A stretch of 64,000 nucleotides of DNA from Adenophora triphylla var. japonica (lineage: Eukaryota > Streptophyta > Magnoliopsida > Asterales > Campanulaceae), in contig JAFEMH010002564.1 of NCBI GenBank assembly GCA_022495995.1, positions 124,001-188,000 of the forward strand, read 5' to 3'. Under the pieces are notes generated by a model that saw only the letters and a list, made by a program, of their open reading frames with translations, ran no database searches and was not told where the DNA came from. Positions 1 to 11,058 of the stretch are shown here, piece by piece. The stretch's first letter is position 1. Each line of letters opens with the position of its first letter. The position numbers and the translations under genes are program-made.

Positions 1-555
1 CATACCATGTTTCAAAATGAGTGTGTTCTATGTAATTATAATGGTGATATTAGTTGTAAAGACTTAAGCAGTAAACTTAATTGCCTGGATCAACTCAATT
101 AACTCGAAAATACCAATAGTTCAATTTGTGCAGCCAACCTCACGAATTTTCCTCATCTCTTTTCAGTAAAACAAGTATAGTAATAAAAAATGATGAAGAT
201 TCTCTTGTCCTTTTCTTACCCTATCAGTGTAAGATAATCGAGTATATAAGCAGTTATGATATGAAATTTATTGGCAGAATGCTTATATGAACATTTATAT
301 TTTCTCCAAAGCCAATATGCTTCATTTATCAATTGCAATATGGCACACAACTACTTATTGTTACTACTATGGAGATACTTTATGAATTATGCTATTACTT
401 ACTACATTATATTTGACCTTTCAACTTCTAATTTATTTCTTCTGTTGGGTCTAATATGTTCTTACTAATTGCTTGGTTCTCTATTATTACTGCTGGTAAA
501 TGATTATATCATCTGCCTCACTAAATAACTTGTCCCTTTGGGTTGTCATAAATAG
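1..555 (+). other. Intron of HsfA1-type gene (3' part)
   Basis: AT-rich sequence with no convincing coding content. It ends in an AG at 554-555, immediately before codons for the second half of a heat-stress factor DNA-binding domain. Plant Hsf genes carry a conserved intron in this domain, so the first exon should lie upstream of the window. Short open frames here lack codon structure. Confidence 0.75.
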
Positions 556-1692
556 GGATTTAAGAAGGTGGACCCGGACCGCTGGGAGTTTGCAAATGAG
601 GGATTTCTACGGGGTCAAAAGCACCTTCTTAAAAATATCGCTCGGAGAAAACCAGCCCATGGGCATAGTCAGCAGCCTCAGCAACCTCACGGACAGAACT
701 CGACATCAGGTGCATGTGTTGAGGTGGGCAAATTTGGTCTTGAAGAAGAGGTTGAGAGGTTAAAGAGAGATAAGAATGTGCTGATGCAAGAGCTTGTCAG
801 GTTGAGGCAGCAACAGCAGACGACTGATAATCAGCTGCAGGCAATGGTGAACCGTCTTCAGGGAATGGAGCAGAGACAACAACAAATGATGTCGTTCTTA
901 GCAAAGGCTGTAAACAGTCCTGGCTTTTTGCAGCAGTTTGTGCAGCAACAAAACGAGAGCACTAAGCTCATTACTGAAGGCAACAAGAAACGTAGGCTCA
1001 AGCAGGACGAAGTGGCTACAAATAGCCATTCTTCTGTTGGTTCCTCAGATGGTCAGATTGTCAAATACAATCCGGTGATCAATGACTCAGCTCAAGCAAT
1101 GCTTAGGGAGATCATAAAAATGGATAATGGGTCCCACCAAGTTCATCACAGCTCAGGACTGACACTTCAGGAGGTCCCACCAAGTTCATCGCAGCCTTAC
1201 CCTAAAGTGCCTGCATCAATTCCATTTCCAGACACAATAATAACCCCACTAGCTACTGGTCCGGAGTTACCCATTTTGCCTGAGCTCTTAGTTATTCCAG
1301 AAATGGTTCAAGAAAACAGTATTAATATCCCAACTGAAAGTTACATGCAACAGGAAACAGAAAATGGTGCGTTACCTGATCCAAATATAGCGGATGATGG
1401 GATGCTTCCTTTAGATATTGAGGGCTTCCCTCCTGATACGGAAATGGATTGGGATAATAATATGTTTTTGGAGATTGAAAATTTCCTGAATTCAAGTGAC
1501 CCATCGTGGGACCTTGAACAGAGCCCACAAACTACAGAGGGTACTGAGGAGATGGAATCTGTTCTTGCAGAGAATCATGTTTCCCAGGGAAAGGAAGCAA
1601 AACCGTTGGAAAACGGAAGTTCCAACAAGGCTCAGATGCAGCAGCTCACAGAGCAGATGGGGTTTCTTTCCTCTGAAACCAGAAAAACTTGA
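556..1692 (+). CDS. HSFA1-like: Heat-stress transcription factor class A1, last exon
   Basis: Class A1 heat-stress factors trimerise in the nucleus, bind heat-shock elements and activate chaperone genes. The exon opens at a splice acceptor and encodes the C-terminal half of the DNA-binding domain (VDPDRWEFANEGF, RGQKHLL). Next comes a long heptad-repeat oligomerisation region at about 726-950 (LEEEVERLKRDKNVLMQEL, then LQGMEQRQQQMMSFLAKA), with the long HR-A/HR-B spacing typical of class A. A basic nuclear-localisation patch (NKKRRLK) lies near 985, and a leucine-rich export-like tail (LTEQMGFL) precedes the TGA at 1690-1692. The acidic C-terminal activation region is present, but the usual aromatic AHA core is weak: only a PSWDLEQ stretch near 1503-1523. 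The N-terminal half of the protein is outside the window. This is the only recognisable host gene here, and it has no internal stop. Confidence 0.9.
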   Translation, partial: GFKKVDPDRWEFANEGFLRGQKHLLKNIARRKPAHGHSQQPQQPHGQNSTSGACVEVGKFGLEEEVERLKRDKNVLMQELVRLRQQQQTTDNQLQAMVNRLQGMEQRQQQMMSFLAKAVNSPGFLQQFVQQQNESTKLITEGNKKRRLKQDEVATNSHSSVGSSDGQIVKYNPVINDSAQAMLREIIKMDNGSHQVHHSSGLTLQEVPPSSSQPYPKVPASIPFPDTIITPLATGPELPILPELLVIPEMVQENSINIPTESYMQQETENGALPDPNIADDGMLPLDIEGFPPDTEMDWDNNMFLEIENFLNSSDPSWDLEQSPQTTEGTEEMESVLAENHVSQGKEAKPLENGSSNKAQMQQLTEQMGFLSSETRKT

Positions 1693-2025
1693 GCTTGATG
1701 TTGTTTTACTAAGTGTACAAGTCTTGAGAAAATCGTGCCGAGGTAAATTTAGAAAAGTAATCATATTAATCTTTGTAGCTGTCATCATTTTCCTCATATC
1801 TTAACCCTTCCCCTTTCCCCCAAGCCCTTAAATATCAAGGGAACACTTGTTTGTACACTTTCACCCAGGCTTTGTTGTGCACATACACGGGTTTCATTTT
1901 GTTGTAGCTTTTAGCTATCGTTCTGGTCTTTGGCAATAATGTTTGCGAGTTGACGAAAAGAGAAAATTGTTTACTTCATGTTGACGGAATGCTAAATGCC
2001 GACCTCTGGTGACTGTTTATATATT

Positions 2026-2116
<91 letters not shown>

Positions 2117-2400
2117 TTATATATGCAGATGGATGGAGTGTAGATTCTCCTTTTGTTAGATTGCAGGGGAAGATTGGTCACCCTTTTGAGGGAGAAGGTG
2201 GTGGTACTGGAGAGCGTTTCTCCGGAGTTTTCATAGCTTTGTGTGGAGGTGTTTGGATAAGGTCCATAAGGATTGAAGGGTGAGAGGTACTGTGCTTCTT
2301 GCTCACCCTTTTGTGACAAAATACTACAGTGGTTCTTCGCAACTTTAAAACCTATGATTTAGATGATTGAGTGTGTGTGTAAAAGCTGTTACCCTTTTGT
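1693..2400 (+). other. 3' UTR / downstream flank of the Hsf gene
   Basis: Non-coding sequence after the Hsf stop. It holds T-rich stretches, a long AT microsatellite and then a more balanced segment at about 2125-2340 that starts after an AG (TATATGCAG at about 2120-2128). A 3'-UTR intron containing the AT repeat is possible but not demonstrable from sequence. No clear polyadenylation signal was identified. Confidence 0.35.
2029..2112. repeat. (AT)n microsatellite
   Basis: About 84 bp of uninterrupted AT dinucleotides. The Ile-Tyr repeat frames across it are artefacts. Confidence 0.98.
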
Positions 2401-2475
2401 GACAACATTTTGATATTTGAATTTCATTAGCTCAGATGGAACAATTGATCCATTAAATAATTAAGTTGAAAGAAG

Positions 2476-2622
2476 TACTTCCCCTCGAATCCTAAATGAA
2501 TGTCCAAATTTTATTTTAAGGGACAATCTGAGAAAATTAAAGTGTGTGCTTTTTATACAATTTTTTTTATACATTTGAATATGAATATTTATTTAGAATT
2601 TAGAATCAAGGCCGAGGGAGTA
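2476..2622. mobile_element. Stowaway-like MITE, about 145 bp
   Basis: Begins TACTTCCCCTCG and ends CCGAGGGAGTA. The ends are imperfect inverted repeats of the Stowaway type (CTCCCTC...GAGGGAG) flanked by TA target duplications. The interior is AT-rich and non-coding. Confidence 0.6.
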
Positions 2623-2637
2623 AACAGTCGGAAACAA

Positions 2638-2655
2638 AATACACACACACACACA
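2638..2655. repeat. (AC)n microsatellite
   Basis: A short CA/AC dinucleotide run just after the Stowaway-like element. Confidence 0.8.
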
Positions 2656-2698
2656 CCAACACTTGTTTACTACATAATGCCAAAATGTGTTGAATAAT

Positions 2699-2751
2699 AC
2701 TCCCTCCGTATTTAAATAAATGTGCATTTTTAAGAAACTTTTGTTCTAAAA

Positions 2752-2794
<43 letters not shown>
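2699..2794. mobile_element. Partial Stowaway-type end plus (AT)n
   Basis: TACTCCCTCCGT at about 2699-2710 is the classic Stowaway terminus after a TA. It runs into an (AT)n tract at about 2755-2794. No matching second terminus was found nearby, so the element is truncated or expanded beyond recognition. Confidence 0.45.
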
Positions 2795-2797
<3 letters not shown>

Positions 2798-3031
2798 TTG
2801 TCCCCGAATGTTCTTTTATCCAAAACTTTTCACATTCATTTAATACTCGCAAAAAAACTAAATATTTTGAAAGATACCCACCGAAAAAGGATGATAATAC
2901 CAGCTCAAACACGCTTATGCCTGTTGAAATCGAGAAATCGACAGACGTCCGAAGATAAATTAAGAACTCATTAACCATTGAATCCTACGATTAACTGAAA
3001 AATTACGCCGTGAGTACAATTTTCGTGAAGT

Positions 3032-3158
3032 ATGTTGCTGCTAAAATCTGCACTCTATATCCGGTTTCTTGAGACAAACTTATAATACCAAACACCAGGG
3101 GGCAGACCTAAGGCATACAATGAGGTGCAAGTGCTCCCGTTATTTTTTTCATTTATTA

Positions 3159-3219
<61 letters not shown>

Positions 3220-4145
3220 CGCGCAGGAATGTGTCTTGGGCTCAGTAACCGTGTCCAGCAAAGATTGAGCTAGTTTTGTGATCTGCACAACACCACAAAA
3301 CAACCAGGAAACTGCGCCGGGGGTCTTCCGGCAAGCCCCTCCGGCGTGAGAATCAGTTGATGGACTGGAAAATGATGTAAATGATGTGTGAGTACGTAAA
3401 TATGCAGTAAAGCATTACCTTTGTCCATGTTTTGTTCCAATATTTATAGTGGATAGAATGATATTAGGGTTTTTATCTGAACCGTTGAATGGGGTGGATG
3501 CCAACCGTTGGATCAGCTCTGTCCCCTTGATGTACACGTGTCACACTGGAATTGGTCTGCCTAAATAAGGACTTTGCAACACTTGACACTGATAAGTAGC
3601 TTAGCTTATAAGGGAAAGTCAACCTGCATGCCTTTTGGTATTATTACTGGTTATATGATTGCACGTGTAACAAAGCACTGTAGCAGGTCTGACATCATCC
3701 CAAAATAGCTAATTAATCAAGCTTGTTGAGGAAGCTTAGTTGAAGAGACGACCTGGAGCTGTGCGTCCAATCAGGTCGTCTTCTTGAGAGATGACTCGAC
3801 GAGCAAGCAATCAGAGAGAGTTGGTCGTTCAGTGACGACGCTCACTCTTGGGTGAGATCGGTTTTGTGTGGTGGGAAGCCTCGTCGTTAGGTGGGTCGCA
3901 ACTCATTGGCGACGACCTTTTCCAAACGTAACGACGGGCTAAAGCCCAAACCTTTGCTCATGAGTGTATTGGCTCGTCGCTTGGATGGGCTTGGTCGCTC
4001 AATGGCGACGACCGCCATCTGTTGTTGGACGGGCCATAACCCAGGTCTTGATCGGATCCTTCATAGTTGGTCCTTTGGTGGGCCTGTTGGGCTCCTAGCT
4101 CGTAGCGAGGTATTGGGCTCGGCCCATCACAGAATATTCCTTTCA
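3032..4145 (-). repeat. 3' LTR of Tat-1 (left edge approximate)
   Basis: The right end is placed at CA 4144-4145, because the next bases (GTGGCCCCCAACTC) read as a purine-rich tract on the minus strand, matching the equivalent position in the better-preserved Tat element at 33575. A minus-strand TATA-like sequence (CTATAAATATTGG) lies at about 3438-3452. A GC-rich segment near 3310-3350 resembles Tat LTR leader sequence. The second LTR is lost, so the left boundary cannot be fixed. Confidence 0.4.
3159..3216. repeat. (AT)n microsatellite
   Basis: AT dinucleotide tract interrupted by one AC unit, inside or next to the presumed Tat-1 LTR. Confidence 0.95.
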
Positions 4146-4390
4146 GTGGCCCCCAACTCATGGATCGTCTTGACGGGCCAGGAGTTGTCGTTTTCCCTTC
4201 AAGGCTATCCGTACGGCCGTCAATTTGAATTTTGAATTAGGGTGATGTCAGCATTGATGACGTGGATGGCTAGGATCTCCTCATTAATTGACACGCGTCC
4301 CGTGATGGGACATTCTTCTCGGAATTCACAGAGGGTAATTAATGCCCCCTATCATTTCGCCGTTTGGGTTCCCTAGGCACCATCCCTTCA

Positions 4391-4410
4391 TCTCCCTTAA
4401 GTATAAAAAC
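4391..4410 (+). promoter_or_regulatory. TATA box for the Tat-1 antisense gene
   Basis: AGTATAAAAACTTCC lies about 65 bp upstream of the first in-frame ATG (4469) of the plus-strand extra gene. Spacing and orientation suit a separate promoter antisense to pol. Confidence 0.45.
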
Positions 4411-4468
4411 TTCCGCTCTCCTCCATTGTGATCTTTCCGTGACCTTGAGCATTGAGAGCACTTTAGCA

Positions 4469-5173
4469 ATGGCGATTTCCGGCAACCACCAACGAACATT
4501 TCGACCACCGTTCGAACGCTTTCCGGTAGCTTTGACCGTTCTGGCTTCACCACCCCTGAGCAAACCAGTAGCGTGGATAAGAGATTTCTTCGACTTGCCA
4601 CCGTCAAACCCACCGGAAAATTCATCGGAGAATTCACCGGCAATCTCTCTCCCAGGTAATCCTTTTGATTGTTCTTTATTTTCTGGGTTTTTCATTGAGT
4701 TTTGAGGGTATCTTGATGGGACCAAGAACTATAAGCTTTGAGAGAGGGGTTAAGTTTGGTTTTGGGTTAAATCGAGAGGGTTTTTAAATGTCTAGGGGAT
4801 TTGGAGAGAGATTCCACTGGTTGAATGTTCTTCAATTTTGTTGAAGTTTGGGTTTGAGGATGAACCTTTGGAGTTTCCAGTTGGTGAGGCTCTTGGGGAA
4901 TTCAAGGAAGATGACCCAAGGGTAACGTCTTTTAGGTCGATGAACGACCTTCCCAACCATATACGAGCCAATTATTCTTTGTCCCGTCGTGATTCACTTA
5001 GGAGTTTGGTTATAGGGGAATCTAGGTTACCCATAGTTAGGTCGTCGCTTGAGAACGTTAGGACTGATTCCCCTTCTGTCTTTCCTTGTTTTGTAGACAT
5101 GGATCACGACGGGCGACCTAGCCAACCGGCCCAAGAAGCAAACGAGGTCAGCACACATGCTGGGGGCGCTTAG
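4469..5173 (+). pseudogene. Upstream exon region of the Tat-1 antisense gene
   Basis: An ATG at 4469 opens a proline-rich reading frame to a good splice donor (CCCAG then GTAAT) at 4655/4656. An acceptor (TTTTGTAG) at about 5095 would join it to a short exon that hits a stop at about 5171, before the main downstream frame opens at 5210. A frame at 4838-5173 overlaps this second exon. This may be a decayed 5' end or an upstream ORF. No domain was recognised. Confidence 0.35.
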
Positions 5174-5209
5174 ACGGCTAAGACCTTTCATACATTTGTA
5201 CGAGCTGGA

Positions 5210-7750
5210 ATGAGTGAAAGTGACTTTGGAGGTGGGGCTGAAGGGAGTTGGGCTTTGCCCAAGATCGAGCTCAGGAAGCCCAATGTTGGGAAACAAATGA
5301 TTGATGCACTACGAGGCTCATTTAGAGTTCAAGCTTCGACGTACAAGCTCGAGCATCTCAGCTTAGCAGAGTATGAGCCTCGTCGTCAGTCCCTTCTGAC
5401 CAGCAAGGAGAAGGTGGCCTTCTTTTATAAACAATTTGAGTTCGGCTTGAGGTTGCCTCTAGACCCCTTCATCAATGAATTTTTGGAGGACTCATCCTGT
5501 GTGCCAATGGAAGTTAGTGCCAACACCATTAGAATTCTGTGTGGTTTTGCCGTCGTCTGCAGGTTTCTTGGCTACGAGCCATGTGACAAAGTATTCCGTC
5601 AATACTATCGGACGGCCCGGACTACTTCCAAAGGGAAATCCGTTGTGAGCGTGTCTTCGATCAGAAATGTACGAAATTTTTTCTTGGATATCCCAAGCAA
5701 GGTATATGGTTGGGAAAACCACATGATTTTGGTGGAAAGCCGAGTGGGGTGGCAGTTTCCTTTTCCGGCGGGCAATAAGGTGATTGATGATAAGTATGTC
5801 TTTAAAGCTCTGTGGACCAACGAGTTAAAGAAAAAGATAGATGATTTGTTAGACCTTGGATGGGTCTCGTACAAGGACATAGAGGCCTCACAATGGAGAT
5901 ATATCAGAGCCGACATGATGTCTAAGCCGTCCATGGGGCCTGAACCCTTGGTGCAGATCGGTCTTGATGCCCGCTATCCCAATTGGGTCGTTCACAACGA
6001 GTTGGCCTTTAAGGATAATTGTGTGACTTGTGCGGCAGCACGTATTGATCGTCCCGAAGAATGTTGTGAAAACCTTGAGATGAATGGGGGTTGGGCACCT
6101 GTTACCTTTTCTATTTTGATATTTGTCTCTTGTCTCGTCGTGAGTAAAATTAACCTTTTTTACTTGGTCGTTTTGCAGTTCTTACCCAGGCCGACGTGGA
6201 CAGGATCGAAGCGAGAATAATGAGTGGAGCAATTCGAGCTAACGACAGGGGCTCCAAGAAGAAAGGCAGGGCCGCTACCATTGCCATACTTGATCGTCAG
6301 GCGAAGATGACGACGAGGAATGAGGAACTTCCCAAGGATCCTGAGGGTGCCATTCCTATGATTGAGAGGGAGCCCGTTGTTGGGGGGCTCAATACTGGAG
6401 GTCGCCAGGCCGTTGTTGACGCGCCCGAGAGAGCCGTGGGGACTGAGACTGATGCAAGTGTGGAGGCTACGGGAGCCCACATGGTCATTGTCGACGAGGC
6501 CGAGCATGTCTCTGTAGAAACAGTGGGGAGTACAGACTCTAACCCGGAATTGCCTGAGGCCGGCGGACGGGTCTCCAGAAAAAGAAAGGATCATCCTGTC
6601 GACTCTGAGGGGAGGAGAGATAAGAATAAGAAAACCACCGACGACCCGCCTAGCTTGTCTGAACCCTCTACTCCAAGGGCCGATGCTCCAGGCTCGTCAT
6701 CAGCGGTCTTAACCAAGACGAAGGCCAAAGAGATGGCGACCTTGATTGCCCAGGCCTCTCCAATTGCTGGGATCCCCTATTTGTTGAGGAATGGTAATCC
6801 GTTGTTGCTGGGGGCGGCCTTGACTAGACGCGCTCGTGATGTTGATCTGACCCGTCGGATGAAGGAAGCCAAACTTTCTCCTGAAACCTATCATGCCCGT
6901 CTTGGGCTAATCCAGACTGAGGTACTTCAAATTTATGCTTTTATTTTTCTCCCGTCTCTCCATACTTGTATTAACAATTTTATTGTTGCAGCTGTCGTCA
7001 ATGATGGACGCTATGACGTCGGATTACAGAGATTGTCTTGACGCCGAGCTACGAGGCAACGAGCAGCTGATCCAGGCCGTCGGCGCCAAGGAGACGGCTG
7101 AGCAGAAATTGAAAGAGGCAGAGACCAACGCGGGTGAGCTTACTGCTGCCTACGAGTCCTTAACGAATCAGAAGAATGATATCGTGAAGGAGGTTGATGC
7201 CTTGAAGGATGGGAAAGCCAAAGCTGAAGCTGACTCGAAGGTGTTTGAGGATGGCCTCTGGGTTTGTGAGAACAAGCTTAAGAAGATGACGGCCAGTTTT
7301 GACTCTGCTCGTGCACAGATTGAAGAGATGAAGACGAGCCATGAAACTGCCTTGGTCCAAGCTAGGCTTGATGATGTTAATGAGTTCAAGGAGAGTACTG
7401 AGTGCCTCCAGATGATTACAAAGAAAGCTAGTGGCTTTTTCAAGGACGGGGCCAAGCATATGGCTAGGCGGCTCTTGGTGGATCCGGTGACGAAAGATCT
7501 GCTTTCTATCAGGAAATTGGCTGACCTCTGCACTGAGGAGTCGTACGACGATGAGGCTCGCTCGGTTCATCCTCTCGTCCCCTATACTGACAACGACTTC
7601 CTTATCATCAGGGAAGACGATGCGAAGGATGGGAAGGACGAGTGGCCCGTCCCCGCCGTCGTCCCAGGGAACTTTGATGCCTACTACGCTCACTTCGTCG
7701 AAAACGGCCCGGATCCTGATGCAGCTCCAGCCAATGTTGATCCCCAGTAA
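5210..7750 (+). CDS. Extra antisense protein of Tat-type Gypsy element (plant transposon protein family)
   Basis: Three exons are inferred: 5210 to about 6091, 6179-6921 and 6992-7750. The second intron has a clean GAG/GTACT donor and TTGCAG acceptor and keeps phase 0. The first acceptor (TTTTGCAG at 6171-6178) is clear, but its donor is uncertain. The first exon resembles the N-terminal domain of 'putative gypsy-type transposon' proteins (KVAFFYKQFEFGLRLPL; ANTIRILCGFAVVCRFLGY). The second is a low-complexity basic linker. The third is a long coiled coil at about 7040-7400 followed by an acidic tail. About 795 residues result, with no internal stop under this model. It runs convergently to pol. 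The function of such ORFs is unknown. Confidence 0.6.
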
Positions 7751-8613
7751 TCATTTGATTTTTCTGAGGTTGTAATGTGATATAAACAATGTTCCGTCTT
7801 TTGGTTTGGTAGTCCGAAACAATGCTTCAAACAATTTTCAAATTTTTGTTATGTAACTGGCCCGTTTCCTCGTAATTTAGAGGGGGTCGTACAATGTTTG
7901 CTCGTTTTATGGATGTTTTAAGTTATTCAATGCCTTTGCTTTCCGTTTGTTAATCTGTTGTTAACGTAGATAGCATGTGATAACTTTATTTGGTGAGTAA
8001 GTTTGAGGACAAGTGCAAATGGTCGTCGTGAGTGACGACCAGAACTTAGGTCGTCCTAATGTGGCCGACTCTTGTTCGTCCTTGTATTTTCTCAACTTCT
8101 CAATGGCTCGTAGGAATAGTATGAAGGTCCGTAGGTCTTTGCTCGTAGGCAACGTTCTATGGACGAGTCGTCTTATTCCGTTATAGCAGTCGATGAGGTC
8201 TGGCCTCGCCTAGCCTTTATACTTGGCTGAAGTAAATGTGAGCGTCGAAGTCTTGGCTTCGACTAATCTTTATACTTGGATCAAAGTGATTGTGAGGGTC
8301 GAAGTCAGGCTTCAACCGTCCTAAGCTTTGAGTTCGCAACGGGCGAAGTTCCGCAAAGTGACGAGTTTCCATTGATAATTTCCAATCAATAATCATACAT
8401 TGTTGACAACTCGATTACTTTTAAGACTTACGGGATTTATAGATTATCCCCTATAAACTTCCAGATTTTTCAAAAAATGACAATGAAAAGTTACAATAGA
8501 ACCACAAATATGATGCCCTGAGGGCGCTGAGTGTTGACGACGATCTCAGAAGTAATACTTCGTGAGATGATTAGCGTGCCATGGATGTTTCAGTTGTTCA
8601 CCGTTTGGCCGGG
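7751..8613. other. Spacer between antisense gene and pol of Tat-1
   Basis: No coding signal. It contains hairpin-like GGTCGTCGTGAGTGACGACC at about 8020-8040 and imperfect repeats at about 8185-8335. It is the 3' untranslated space shared by two convergent genes. Confidence 0.6.
8185..8335. repeat. Imperfect repeats of about 60 bp in Tat-1 spacer
   Basis: Two to three diverged units share TTTATACTTGG, an AAAGT(G/A)...TGTGAG block and GTCGAAGTC words. The position, between antisense gene and integrase, matches the repeat block of the second Tat element at about 36226-36505. Confidence 0.5.
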
Positions 8614-9807
8614 CTAGGCGGTAGGTTCCTTCTCTGACCACACTAGTGATGATGTATGGTCCTTCCCAGTTGGGAGAGAGTTTGTTTTGGCGGCCTTGAG
8701 TCCCGTCGCTTCAATCTTTCTAAGAACATGATCGCCGACTTTAAAGAACCTTTTCTTCACCTTCTTATCATGGTAAGCCTTGGTTTTCTTCTTGTAGTTT
8801 TCCATTCTTAGCTGGGCGTCCAATCTCCGCTCGTCTATAAGGTCAAGGTCGACCTGTCGGTTATGGATATTCTTTTCCACATCGTAGAGGGCAACTCGGT
8901 CCGTAGGAAGCTGAAGCTCGGCGGGAGCCATGGCCTCAGAGCCATAAGCCAAAGCAAATGGAGTTTCCCCCGTGGGCCCCCGGGTGGTTGTGCGAACTGC
9001 CCAGAGAGCCGAACGGAGTTCGTCCAACCATCTCGTACTTCGTCCTTCGAGATTTTTGCACAGGGCTGACAAGACGAGCTTGTTTACCGCTTCAGCTTGC
9101 CCATTGCCTTGGGGATAGGCAACAGACGACTTAGAATGTTTGACGCCCATTCTGTTCAATTCTTGCTCAAATTTCCTCAGCTATGGGCCGTTATGCAGAA
9201 AGCGATTACCCTTGGGATTCTAAAGCTACACCATATTGAGTCATGGATGAAGCTTAGGGCATTGTTCTCAGTGATTTTGTTTAAGGCCTTGGCCTCCACC
9301 CATTTTGAAAAATAGTCAACTGCCACGATCACATATTTGACTCCTCCCTTGGCCTGTGGAAAAGGCCCAATCAAATCGACCCCCCCCCCACATGTCGAAT
9401 GGCCATGCTGCTATGACCGGGGTCTGCTCAGTCGTCGGGAGTTTTGGAAGATCGGCGAAACGCTGGCAAGTGTCACATTTTCTTACGAACTGTTTGGCAT
9501 CTTCACGGAGATGGGGCCAGTAATACCCCATGGTAATCAACTTATCAGCCAATGTACGGGCCCCAGGATGGCCCCCACATTCTCCTTGATGTACCTCGAA
9601 AAGCAATTGGACTACCTTATCAGGATGGACGCACTTTAGCAACGGTCTGGTGATAGATCGTCTATACAGTTCACCTTCTACGACCGAGAATCTGGCCGCC
9701 TTTCTCCTGACTTGTCGTGCCAAAACCTCATCATTTGGTAACTCATCCTTCTCAATAAACGCTTTTAGCTCATCGATCCAGCACCTCGGTCCGTCTCCCA
9801 TACACAT
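8614..9807 (-). pseudogene. Integrase of Tat-1, frameshifted
   Basis: The N-terminal HHCC zinc-binding domain is readable at 9316-9807 (HQGECGGHPG ... CDTCQRF). It then loses frame at a run of ten C (9380-9389). The core continues in another frame (VDYFSKWVEA at about 9300-9330) and shifts again near 9180, where the second catalytic Asp position is not intact. The C-terminal part at 8614-9159 is open (AYPQGNGQAE with the catalytic Glu, then RFFKVGDHVLRK). At least two frameshifts make this a pseudogene. A homopolymer sequencing error could explain the first. Confidence 0.8.
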
Positions 9808-9812
9808 GACCT

Positions 9813-10289
9813 TTACTCGTTCGCCAGGCCGGGTGGTCGAGGTAGGCCCAAAATGGTTGCCGTACTCGTCTTCGGGAGTTGATGCATTGCAAGCTTCGAT
9901 AGTCGGTCAGCGTGTTCGTTGTCTTCTCTGGCTATTCTTTGGATGGCCCAAAACTCCAGCCCCTGAACTAACTCGCCGACCAAAGCATGATATTTCTGGA
10001 GGGTTGAGTCGACGACCTGATAATCGCCGCGGACCTGGTTCACGATCAATTGAGAGTCACAAAAAGCCGCTATCTTAGTGGCTCCAAAGCACTTTGCATA
10101 TTCGATTGCCGCTATCAGCGCCTCATACTCTGCTTGATTGTTCGATGCTTGAAACTTGAATCTTAAAACATCTTCAAAAGCGTGTTGCTTTACGGTTCGA
10201 CCGGCCACGATTCTGCTCCACCGAGGTCCTTTGTTGCCGACCCATCTCGAATAGATTTTCCAACATCCCGGAGGCAAGACTAACTCCAT
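9813..10289 (-). pseudogene. Archaeal-type RNase H domain of Tat-1
   Basis: FKFQASNNQAEYEALIAA, then FCDSQLIVNQVRGDY and REDNEHADRLSKLA, match the second RNase H domain that marks the Tat lineage. The N-terminal strand with the first catalytic Asp is not in good context (no clear DG motif). The domain lies between the RT-linked RNase H and the integrase, as expected. Confidence 0.75.
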
Positions 10290-11058
10290 TTGGTACAGTC
10301 GCTAACCTCTTTGCCCTTGCTCATTTTTGGTGGCGGCCGTTGATCGTCGTCGATGGTGAATGACGTTTCAACTAGGAAGTCTGCCAAGGCCTGTACTTGT
10401 AAAGTCTTTCTTGCCGTATAACGGATGTCAAATTCTGTCAGCTCAATGCTCCAATTCAGTAGGCGGCCAGAACTCTCAGGACGATGTAAAATTTTCTGGA
10501 GTGGGGCATTGGTGTAAACAACGATTGGGTGGGCGGAGAAGTAAGCTTGTAGCTTTCGTGCTGTGATGACGAGAGCATAGGCAATCTTTTCCGCATTGAA
10601 GTAGCGGGTTTCTACATCCGACAAGGCTTTGCTAACGTAGTAAACTGGCCTCTGTGTCCCATCCTCCTCCCTAACCAATACGGCGGCGACGGCTTTGTCA
10701 CTCGCCGAGAGGTAAACATATAGATCTTCCCTTGCTACGGGGCTTTAGAGGAGTGGTGGGGAGCCAAGATGCTCTTTTAGCTGGATGAATGACTGGGAAC
10801 ACTCTTCCGTCCATTTGAAATCCTTAGCACCTCGGAGAGCTTTGAAAAATGGAAGCGATCTTTCGGCAGACTTGGCGATAAAACGACCTAAGGCCGCTAC
10901 TCGTCCATTCAAGCGTTTAACCTCCTTGATGCTCGTAGGCTCTGCCATATCAACCAAAGCCTTGATCTTCTCGGGATTGGCTTCGATCCCCCGCTGAGAA
11001 AGCATGAATCCCAAGAATTTTCCTACTGCAACTCCGAAAACACACTTGGCCGGATTGA
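10280..11058 (-). pseudogene. C-terminal reverse transcriptase and RNase H of Tat-1
   Basis: The frame at 10745-11058 encodes the end of the RT thumb/connection (GKFLGFMLSQRGIEANPEKI, RLNGRVAALGRFI). A stop at about 10745 separates it from RNase H at 10280-10678 (PVYYVSKALSDVETRY, EIAYAL-type motif, then YTARKTLQVQALADFL). The catalytic YxDD region lies beyond the truncation at 11058 and is absent. Confidence 0.8.

Larger units (their letters stand above)
3032..11058 (-). mobile_element. Tat-lineage Ty3/Gypsy retrotransposon, truncated (Tat-1)
   Basis: On the minus strand the order is reverse transcriptase, RNase H, a second archaeal-type RNase H, integrase, a spacer, an oppositely oriented extra gene, then an LTR. 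This is the layout of Tat-lineage Gypsy elements. The 5' LTR, PBS, gag, protease and N-terminal RT are missing: homology stops inside RT at about 11058, where the Sirevirus-like element begins. The outer LTR edge near 3032 is uncertain. Pol is frameshifted, so the copy cannot move on its own. Confidence 0.75.

Noticed and set aside
1996..2319. Open frames with long Ile-Tyr repeats on both strands
   Set aside because: Pure translation of the (AT)n microsatellite; no codon structure outside it.
3891..4235. 114-residue plus-strand frame
   Set aside because: Falls inside the presumed Tat-1 LTR with GTCGTC-type repeats; no domain and no plausible promoter spacing.
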